From contig JADHRO010000069.1 in the NCBI GenBank assembly GCA_016777395.1, forward strand, positions 1 through 9,431: 9,431 bases of DNA. The letters run 5' to 3'. The DNA comes from Chitinophagales bacterium. GTDB taxonomy: Bacteria > Bacteroidota > Bacteroidia > Chitinophagales > UBA8649. The translations under genes were made by a program, and so were the position numbers. Shown here piece after piece: positions 1 through 5,172 of the stretch (positions within the stretch are counted from its first letter, which is position 1; each line of letters starts with the position of its first letter). Under the pieces are notes generated by a model that worked only from the letters and a program-made list of their open reading frames with translations, was not told where the DNA came from and searched no databases.

Positions 1-1055
1 GCGCTATTTGTTCCAGCAGCAAAAGTTACCGTTTCAGGGAAAATGTTCGATATATTAGCCGCTGTTCCGCTAAGTAAATTAACATCTATCGTTTGGCTTG
101 CACTTACTGTTTGATTCAAGTTTAAATTTAAAGTAAAAGTTCCAACACCTTCCGTGGTTGTAGCCGAGGTACTACTAAAATTAACCGTAGTGTCAGAAGG
201 AGCTCCGCATAACAACTGACCTGGATTTAACACATTATATGAGTTTACTCCAGTACTATCCCACGTAAAATCACCATAAGCGGTTCCTATTCCTGTTAAT
301 TGCAAAGAACCACCAATTGGGTGAGTTCCACCTTCTTCAACACCTATATCTGTTGAGGCCAATCCAATCATAGGTCCATCACCGGCACTTGAGATAACAC
401 CTTCGTAACTTAAGAATTGTATAACGGTTCCTGTGCAATGATTGTATAAACCTATGCCATCAGGAGAACCATTTTGTAAACCGTTGGCTGGTAAACCAAA
501 CCACACCGCTCCAAAACCACAACCTTCGTCATCGATAGATCCTGTTAATACAATCGAATCATTGTTTCCGTATAATTCGCTATCACTACCATTATAAAGC
601 ATAATTGAATAGCAAGAAAGATCTGTTCCTGCAGGACCGGCAATTTCGAATCCTTCATCAACATCACCACCAGCATTATCATAATGAATTTCATTAATCC
701 AAGGTTCTGCACCAGATGGAGCAGCTGCATTAACGGTTATGGTTCCGACCATGCCTAAACCAGCATGTGGAGTGCATACAAAGTAATATGTCCCTGCACT
801 TAAACCAGTTAAAGTTCCACCACCCAAAGGAAGGATAAATCCTCCATTACTTGTGGTTCCTAGTAAATTGTAAGTTGATTGACTAACCTCTACAACATCA
901 TGGGCATTTGTAATATTAAATTGAACGGTATCTCCAACCGTAATTACTATATCCTCCGGAGTAAAGTTATTACCAGAGTTGGTTACAATTGTTGTAGCGG
1001 CATTTGTGCATAACGCTAAAACAGAAAATAAAATAATTGAGTAAATTCTTTTCAT
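1..1055 (-). CDS. Secreted cupredoxin / LTD-like / Calx-beta-like multidomain protein (3' end outside window)
   Basis: Open frame on the minus strand from ATG at 1055, uninterrupted to the window edge (351 complete codons, C-terminus missing). Residues 1-19 form a signal peptide (MKR, then a hydrophobic run). Residues about 20-109 are a plastocyanin-like type 1 copper domain: the ligand set is visible as H52 (NAHDV) and C94, H97 and M102 in CTPHAGLGM, the plastocyanin C-x2-H-x4-M spacing. Residues about 117-285 resemble the LTD-like domain at the front of secreted exonucleases (WINEIHYDNAGGD, EIAGPAGTDLS, QNGSPDGIGL, FLSYEG, STDIGVEEGG, SLQLTG, DFTW). Residues about 287-345 look like the start of a Calx-beta-like beta-sandwich. 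It lies 85 bp downstream of, and in line with, a secreted endonuclease gene. A T9SS tail is expected beyond the edge but cannot be seen. Domain calls are strong; the function (electron transfer, copper binding or nuclease accessory) is inference. Confidence 0.85.
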   Translation of the reverse strand, partial: MKRIYSIILFSVLALCTNAATTIVTNSGNNFTPEDIVITVGDTVQFNITNAHDVVEVSQSTYNLLGTTSNGGFILPLGGGTLTGLSAGTYYFVCTPHAGLGMVGTITVNAAAPSGAEPWINEIHYDNAGGDVDEGFEIAGPAGTDLSCYSIMLYNGSDSELYGNNDSIVLTGSIDDEGCGFGAVWFGLPANGLQNGSPDGIGLYNHCTGTVIQFLSYEGVISSAGDGPMIGLASTDIGVEEGGTHPIGGSLQLTGIGTAYGDFTWDSTGVNSYNVLNPGQLLCGAPSDTTVNFSSTSATTTEGVGTFTLNLNLNQTVSASQTIDVNLLSGTAANISNIFPETVTFAAGTNS

Positions 1056-1060
1056 GACTT

Positions 1061-1115
1061 TAATTTGTTTCACGCAAATATAAAACCTTATTTCGGCTTA
1101 CTTGCAAACAAATTA
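1061..1115. repeat. 10-bp perfect inverted repeat bracketing a promoter
   Basis: TAATTTGTTT at 1061-1070 and its exact reverse complement AAACAAATTA at 1106-1115 are separated by 35 bases. One arm covers the candidate -33 element of the cupredoxin/LTD gene and the other covers the likely transcription start and leader, with the -7 box between them. This could be a split operator. It could also be chance in AT-rich DNA. Confidence 0.4.
1075..1108 (-). promoter_or_regulatory. Bacteroidota-type promoter for the cupredoxin/LTD gene
   Basis: On the minus strand a TATATTTG box (1082-1075) matches the phylum -7 consensus TAnnTTTG exactly, with TTTG (1108-1105) upstream at a 22-base spacer as a -33 element. 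A start site near 1068 would leave a leader of about 13 nt before the ATG at 1055. The gene can therefore be transcribed separately from the nuclease upstream. Confidence 0.55.
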
Positions 1116-1140
1116 TTAACGGTATGTGAATAGCTCGTGG

Positions 1141-2568
1141 CTACTTTAATTGAAACTTACTGATGTATTTCTTCCTCTTAGTTTCTAATGATAAAAAGTA
1201 AATTCCCTTTGCCAGGTTCTCCACTATTATACTATCACCATCAATTGAGAAGTTATGTTGTTCTACACCAATCAGGTTGATGATATGAATCTTTTTAATA
1301 TCCTTGGCTTTCACATTTTCCAAATACAAGACACCATGACTTGGATTAGGATAAATAAATGTTCCGAATTCATTCTTAATTCTTGAAGCAATGCCAACAT
1401 TGACATCACAATTCGCTCGTTTGGTGACATCAGAAAAGTCAATGCAATCGACTAACTGTGGAAAGTCGATGAAAGGATTTCGATTGCTTTGTTTCTCATA
1501 GACATATTCGTGCCGAGTTTTCTCAAAATCGTCGGGCAAATCATTGTAGTGCCAATCAAGGAGTACCTGAAGATCTTGGTCTTCCGCCGCGGATAGTAGA
1601 TTATCTAAACCCCAATTTTGGCCGTATTTACCATTATAGGTGAGCATCATATAAAACAAAGCTCGCGCTGCGTCGCCTTTGATATTTTCCTTTGGTTCAG
1701 CTACTAATAAACTATTTAAATCTGTACCTATTTTAAAGTCTAAATAAGAATTCGACCAAGCATTTTGCACCTCACCAAAAGGTTCATTACTTCGTGCCGA
1801 GTTTACATCATTTTGAACGAGATCTAATGCATGAACGTCGCAACCTTCGTCGGTATCTTCAAAATCAGCGCGAGCAATCCCTTGAAAATTTATCCAAGAA
1901 AAAGGCAAACGATGTTCTCTACTATATCTTGGAGTTGGCGTAGTAAATGAAAATGTCCCCGAATACAATCTCTTTTCATTACTGTATTGGCAGGTCACAT
2001 ATTTTTGAGTGCTTCCTGCTGCCACGGTATCTGTCTCAAAAAAATCTGCTATGATGTTTTCATCAAACTGCCCGTAGGTTATCTGCGAATGGTTTTGAAT
2101 TAAGGTGGTCAGGTCATTCACCACATTGCTGGATGAAAAATTTATACCGTCATAGTAATTGCCATAATTAGTTCCAGATGTAGTGATGCTTCCTTCTAAA
2201 GGTGCGTCACTTTTATAGTTGATATTTGCGCCTTGCTGATTGAAGGCATATACAGCTACATAATAGGTGTTATCTTGCAATAGATTTTTGAAGAAGGTGA
2301 AAGTTCCTCCTCCTACTGATCCAATTTTAATATCACCAATCCGCTGTCCTTTTAAGTATTCTACATTGTCGGTTGGGCTGAATGAAATAGGGTTTTTACT
2401 GATCACTACTAAATGACCATCTGCTCCTGAACTGCTAAATGAGGTACTTACTCGATAGGATTTAATACCGGAAAAGTTTAAATTACTTGGCTGCGTGCTC
2501 GGTTCAGTTTGCCCATAAGAGGAAGACACAATTAGGGCTAAAAATAAAATGCTTAAAATTCGAGTCAT
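1141..2568 (-). CDS. Secreted endonuclease I family nuclease with T9SS sorting domain
   Basis: 475 residues. A signal peptide (about 1-19, ending SSSYG) is followed by an FN3-like beta domain (about 25-131) of the type that precedes this nuclease in other Bacteroidota. The endonuclease I (EndA/NucM/Vvn) domain spans about 138-380. Its hallmarks are YSREHRLPFSW with the E218-H219 pair expected at the metal/catalytic site, DVHAL (244-248), VNSARSNEPFGEV (255-267), KGDAARALFYM (297-307) and NRNPFIDFP (362-370). Residues 405-475 are a type A T9SS C-terminal domain (IYPNPSHG to KGIYFLSLETK, ending KFQLK), so the enzyme should be exported, then released or anchored at the cell surface. The family cuts DNA, and often RNA, non-specifically, so nutrient or phosphate acquisition or biofilm DNA turnover is likely. 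The next gene in line carries a nuclease-associated LTD-like domain. Start ATG at 2568 directly begins the signal peptide. Confidence 0.92.
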   Translation of the reverse strand: MTRILSILFLALIVSSSYGQTEPSTQPSNLNFSGIKSYRVSTSFSSSGADGHLVVISKNPISFSPTDNVEYLKGQRIGDIKIGSVGGGTFTFFKNLLQDNTYYVAVYAFNQQGANINYKSDAPLEGSITTSGTNYGNYYDGINFSSSNVVNDLTTLIQNHSQITYGQFDENIIADFFETDTVAAGSTQKYVTCQYSNEKRLYSGTFSFTTPTPRYSREHRLPFSWINFQGIARADFEDTDEGCDVHALDLVQNDVNSARSNEPFGEVQNAWSNSYLDFKIGTDLNSLLVAEPKENIKGDAARALFYMMLTYNGKYGQNWGLDNLLSAAEDQDLQVLLDWHYNDLPDDFEKTRHEYVYEKQSNRNPFIDFPQLVDCIDFSDVTKRANCDVNVGIASRIKNEFGTFIYPNPSHGVLYLENVKAKDIKKIHIINLIGVEQHNFSIDGDSIIVENLAKGIYFLSLETKRKKYISKFQLK

Positions 2569-2589
2569 AGTGAATGATTGATTCAGCGG

Positions 2590-2597
2590 TAAAGATA
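2590..2597 (-). promoter_or_regulatory. Possible -7 box for the endonuclease gene
   Basis: TATCTTTA on the minus strand matches TAnnTTTG at all but the last base and lies about 22 bases before the start codon, the usual distance in this phylum. I see no convincing TTG-type -33 element at the right spacing, so this is weak. Confidence 0.3.
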
Positions 2598-2659
2598 GAG
2601 ATTCAATGCATAAAAAGAGTTGTTCTGCCTAATTTTACATTTTTAAATGAATGAATAAG

Positions 2660-2699
2660 TTGTAAGAATGGCGCTTTTATCTTTATTTGTTTATTTTTG
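2660..2699 (+). promoter_or_regulatory. Promoter region of the aldolase gene
   Basis: TATTTTTG (2692-2699) matches the TAnnTTTG -7 consensus exactly and puts a start site near 2706, about 16 nt before ATG 2722. A second reading is TTG (2660-2662), a 19-base spacer, then TTTATTTG (2682-2689), with one mismatch. Either way the promoter covers the upstream in-frame ATG at 2668, which argues against that codon being the real start. The region between 2569 and 2721 is the divergent intergenic space shared with the minus-strand nuclease. Confidence 0.5.
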
Positions 2700-2721
2700 C
2701 TCATTAATTAATTCAAAAAAT

Positions 2722-3783
2722 ATGACTACCCAAGAAATTATAGCGGTTTTAGGAGAAGAACGAGCCAAGAGAGTTTTAGATTTTAATAGTCCTGCAATTA
2801 GCAAGGACAGGCTTCATCTGCCTAACCCTTCTTTTATTGATGATGTGTGGAAAGATAGTAATCGAAGCAATCAAGTATTAAGCAGCCTAGCTGCACTTAA
2901 TAACAACGGCCGATTGAGTGGTACAGGATATGTATCTATTCTTCCTGTCGATCAGGGGATAGAACATACAGCTGGATCATCTTTTGCTCCAAATCCAGCT
3001 TATTTTGATCCGGAAAATATTGTGAAACTTGCCATTGAGGGTGGCTGTAACGCGGTTGCTTCAACTTTTGGTGTTTTGGCATCAGTGAGTAGAAAGTATG
3101 CGCATAAAATCCCTTTCGTAGTAAAGGTAAACCACAATGAGTTAATGACTTATCCAAATTCTTACCAGCAAATTATGTTTGGTACAATTAAGGATGCTTG
3201 GAATATGGGAGCCGTTGCAATCGGAGCAACTGTTTATTTTGGAAGTGAAGATTCTCGAAGACAAATTGTAGAAATTGCAGAAGCCTTTGAATACGCTCAT
3301 GAGTTAGGAATGGCGACCATATTATGGTGCTATACCCGAAATAATGGTTTCAAAAAAGATGGCAAGGATTACCATGTAGCTTCAGATCTTACTTCACAAG
3401 CTAATCATATTGGTGTCACGATACAAGCGGATATTATTAAACAAAAAATGCCTGAAAATAATGGTGGATTTACAGCGATTGATTTTGCAAAGTCACATCC
3501 TAAAATGTATACGGAGTTAAATTCAGACCACCCTATTGATTTGTGTAGATATCAGTTGGCTAATTGCTACATGGGCAGAGTTGGCTTGATTAATTCTGGA
3601 GGTGCTTCAGGAGGAGAGTCTGACTACGGAGATGCTATTGAAACTGCTATTATCAACAAAAGAGCAGGGGGTACGGGTTTGATTTTGGGAAGAAAAGCTT
3701 TCCAAAAAGATCTAAATACTGGTATTAAAATGCTAAATTCAGTGCAAGATGTTTACCTAAACAAAGACATCACCATCGCTTAA
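2722..3783 (+). CDS. fbaB: Class I fructose-bisphosphate aldolase (DhnA/FbaB type)
   Basis: Predicted cytoplasmic enzyme of glycolysis and gluconeogenesis, splitting fructose 1,6-bisphosphate into dihydroxyacetone phosphate and glyceraldehyde 3-phosphate through a lysine Schiff base. From ATG 2722 it is 353 residues, close to E. coli FbaB. Recognisable family segments are [64 protein letters not shown] (K240 is the best Schiff-base candidate) and the glycine-rich phosphate-binding end [10 protein letters not shown] and [11 protein letters not shown]. An in-frame ATG at 2668 would add 18 residues ([10 protein letters not shown]...), but they look like a spurious hydrophobic extension and the codon lies in the promoter, so 2722 is preferred. 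accD follows after 54 bp with no clear promoter, suggesting co-transcription. The family call is firm; the symbol follows E. coli usage. Confidence 0.93.
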   Translation: MTTQEIIAVLGEERAKRVLDFNSPAISKDRLHLPNPSFIDDVWKDSNRSNQVLSSLAALNNNGRLSGTGYVSILPVDQGIEHTAGSSFAPNPAYFDPENIVKLAIEGGCNAVASTFGVLASVSRKYAHKIPFVVKVNHNELMTYPNSYQQIMFGTIKDAWNMGAVAIGATVYFGSEDSRRQIVEIAEAFEYAHELGMATILWCYTRNNGFKKDGKDYHVASDLTSQANHIGVTIQADIIKQKMPENNGGFTAIDFAKSHPKMYTELNSDHPIDLCRYQLANCYMGRVGLINSGGASGGESDYGDAIETAIINKRAGGTGLILGRKAFQKDLNTGIKMLNSVQDVYLNKDITIA

Positions 3784-3810
3784 GAGGAGTTTTTAAAAAT
3801 TTTCAAGCAG

Positions 3811-3823
3811 ATTAGCTGCTAAT
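3811..3823. repeat. Small inverted repeat between aldolase gene and accD
   Basis: ATTAGCTGCTAAT is a perfect palindrome around a central T, overlapping a GCAG...CTGC pairing. It is too short and lacks a U-run, so it is unlikely to be a terminator. A role as an mRNA processing or attenuation hairpin is possible but unsupported. Confidence 0.25.
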
Positions 3824-3837
3824 TTAATAATATACTC

Positions 3838-4692
3838 ATGTCAAATTGGTTTAAAAGAATAACAACAGGAATTCGAACCTCTGCTAAAGAGAAAAAGGAT
3901 ATGCCTGAAGGTTTATGGTTCAAATGCCCCAGCTGTAAATCAACCATAGCGCAAATAGAACACAAAGAAAATTTGTGGGTATGTTCGTCTTGCAACTTTC
4001 ATCAAAGAATAGGCCCGAAGGATTACTTTAATTTGTTTTTTGATGAAAATACCCGGCCTAAATTACTTTTTGAAAACTTATTTCCAGTGGATAGTTTAGA
4101 GTTTGTAGATATGAAGCCCTATGTTCAACGTATACAGGAAGCGGAGGATCGGTCTCATGCTTTTGAAGCAATGGAGGTCGCTACAGGTAAAATGGGGGGC
4201 AATAAAGTCGTGATTTCAGCAATGAACTTTGCTTATATCGGCGGTTCGATGGGGGCTGTTGTAGGAGAAAAAATAGCTCGTTCTGTTGACTATTGTATAG
4301 AAAATAAATGTCCGCTAATAATCATTAGCAAATCTGGTGGCGCAAGAATGATGGAGTCGGGATACAGTCTGATGCAAATGATTAAAACATCAGCAAAATT
4401 GACCGAATTAGCCAAAGCTAAGCTACCCTATATATCACTGCTTACAGATCCAACTACAGGAGGAGTAACGGCTTCTTTTTCAATGTTGGGGGATTTAAAT
4501 ATTGCTGAGCCAAAAGCATTAATAGGCTTTGCAGGGCCACGAGTAATTATGGAGACTATGAATTTAAAGGAGCTTCCAGAAGGGTTTCAGCGATCTGAGT
4601 ATTTGATGGAGCACGGCTTTCTAGACTTCATTGCAGACAGAAAAGATCTTAAGGAAAAAATTGTGAATGCACTGGCCCTATTTAAGGCTTAG
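3838..4692 (+). CDS. accD: Acetyl-CoA carboxylase carboxyltransferase subunit beta
   Basis: 284 residues, the usual length. AccD pairs with AccA to move the carboxyl group from carboxybiotin to acetyl-CoA, giving malonyl-CoA for fatty acid synthesis; accA is not in this window. The N-terminal four-cysteine zinc ribbon is intact: C30-x2-C33 (CPSC) and C49-x2-C52 (CSSC). The crotonase-like carboxyltransferase fold follows, with ISKSGGARMMES (163-174) and LTDPTTGGVTASF (202-214) supplying the glycine-rich oxyanion and CoA-binding segments, then EPKALIGFAGPRVI and LPEGFQRSEYLMEHG near the C-terminus. No TAnnTTTG box is evident in the 54-bp gap before it, so transcription probably comes from the aldolase promoter. 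An AGGAG at 3784-3789 is about 50 nt away, too far to act as a ribosome binding site. Confidence 0.97.
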   Translation: MSNWFKRITTGIRTSAKEKKDMPEGLWFKCPSCKSTIAQIEHKENLWVCSSCNFHQRIGPKDYFNLFFDENTRPKLLFENLFPVDSLEFVDMKPYVQRIQEAEDRSHAFEAMEVATGKMGGNKVVISAMNFAYIGGSMGAVVGEKIARSVDYCIENKCPLIIISKSGGARMMESGYSLMQMIKTSAKLTELAKAKLPYISLLTDPTTGGVTASFSMLGDLNIAEPKALIGFAGPRVIMETMNLKELPEGFQRSEYLMEHGFLDFIADRKDLKEKIVNALALFKA

Positions 4693-4743
4693 CTAGACAA
4701 ATTTTACAGCCAAGATTCAAATTCTTCATAGCCCTTGATTTTA

Positions 4744-4784
4744 TTAATTTCTTACCCTTCTTTATAGTAAAGGTTAAGAATTAA
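4744..4784 (+). terminator. Imperfect hairpin after accD, abutting the rpsO promoter
   Basis: An inverted repeat runs TTAATT-(T)-CTTA-C-CC-(TTC)-TTTA on the left, loop TAG at 4765-4767, then TAAA-GG-T-TAAG-AATTAA on the right, with one mismatch and two bulges. It is AT-rich and not followed by a clean U-run, so termination would be weak. It ends five bases before the rpsO -7 box and occupies the region where a -33 element would lie. Confidence 0.4.
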
Positions 4785-4788
4785 TGCT

Positions 4789-4830
4789 TATCTTTGCAGC
4801 CGATAAAAAAAAAGACGAAGAAAAAAAGTT
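4789..4830 (+). promoter_or_regulatory. rpsO -7 box and adenine-rich leader
   Basis: TATCTTTG (4789-4796) matches TAnnTTTG exactly. A start near 4803 gives a leader of about 28 nt that is almost all adenine (A9 at 4805-4813 and A7 at 4821-4827) with no Shine-Dalgarno sequence. A-rich, SD-less leaders are known to favour translation in Bacteroidota, fitting a highly expressed ribosomal protein gene. A -33 TTG is not clear. Confidence 0.6.
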
Positions 4831-5103
4831 ATGGAAAAAGTAACAGCAGAAAGAAAAAAAGAGATCTTTAAAGAATTTGGCGGAGCCGCCGAGAATACTG
4901 GATCAGTGGAAGGACAAGTCGCTTTGTACTCAGAACGAATTTTACACTTAACAGAACACGTTAAGAAAAATAGAAAGGATTTCTCCAACACTAAGCAACT
5001 TACCAAAATGGTAGGTAAGCGAAGAAAATTACTATCGTATCTTGCTAAGAATGATATCTTGAAGTACAGAGAGCTAATCAAAAAACTCGGAATAAGAAGA
5101 TAG
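4831..5103 (+). CDS. rpsO: 30S ribosomal protein S15
   Basis: 90 residues, the standard size. S15 is a primary 16S rRNA-binding protein that nucleates assembly of the central domain of the small subunit. Visible hallmarks are TGSVEGQVALYSERILHLTEH (from residue 23), VGKRRKLLSYL (61-71) and the C-terminal KYRELIKKLGIRR. The loop that in proteobacteria reads roughly DHHSRRGL is here DFSNTKQL (50-57), which agrees with the S15 variant I know from Bacteroidota rather than with damage. It precedes pnp, the widely conserved rpsO-pnp pair, separated by a terminator-like hairpin. S15 represses its own mRNA in several bacteria by binding the leader; the leader here is too short and A-rich for me to see a comparable structure. 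Confidence 0.98.
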   Translation: MEKVTAERKKEIFKEFGGAAENTGSVEGQVALYSERILHLTEHVKKNRKDFSNTKQLTKMVGKRRKLLSYLAKNDILKYRELIKKLGIRR

Positions 5104-5117
5104 TAAATCACTTTAAT

Positions 5118-5155
5118 AGATGCCACCCAAAATCGCTTAGGTGGCATCTTTCATT
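5118..5155 (+). terminator. Hairpin between rpsO and pnp
   Basis: AGATGCCACC (5118-5127) pairs perfectly over 10 bp with GGTGGCATCT (5140-5149) around a 12-base loop, followed by a T-rich run (TTCATTTTT). It resembles an intrinsic terminator. Because no TAnnTTTG promoter is visible in the 23 bp between it and pnp, it probably works by partial termination or as an RNA processing site, as between rpsO and pnp in E. coli. Confidence 0.75.
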
Positions 5156-5172
5156 TTTATAATTAACAGATT

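Noticed and set aside
545..730. Minus-strand 61-codon frame inside the cupredoxin/LTD gene
   Set aside because: A different frame of the same strand as a clearly coding multidomain protein; M/L/I-rich and motif-free.
2641..2721. Short AT palindromes in the aldolase leader (for example AATTAATTAATT type)
   Set aside because: Low-complexity AT sequence; no stable stem or regulator signature.
2936..3157. Minus-strand 73-codon frame inside the aldolase gene
   Set aside because: Antisense shadow of the DQGIEH to VKVNHNE region of the aldolase.
4831..5103. Apparent loss of the classical DHHSRRGL motif in S15
   Set aside because: The replacement DFSNTKQL fits the S15 variant typical of Bacteroidota as I recall it, so it is lineage-specific rather than damage.
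4788..5147. Minus-strand 119-codon open frame opposite rpsO
   Set aside because: It is the antisense shadow of rpsO, with low-complexity F/L/S-rich composition and no recognisable motif.
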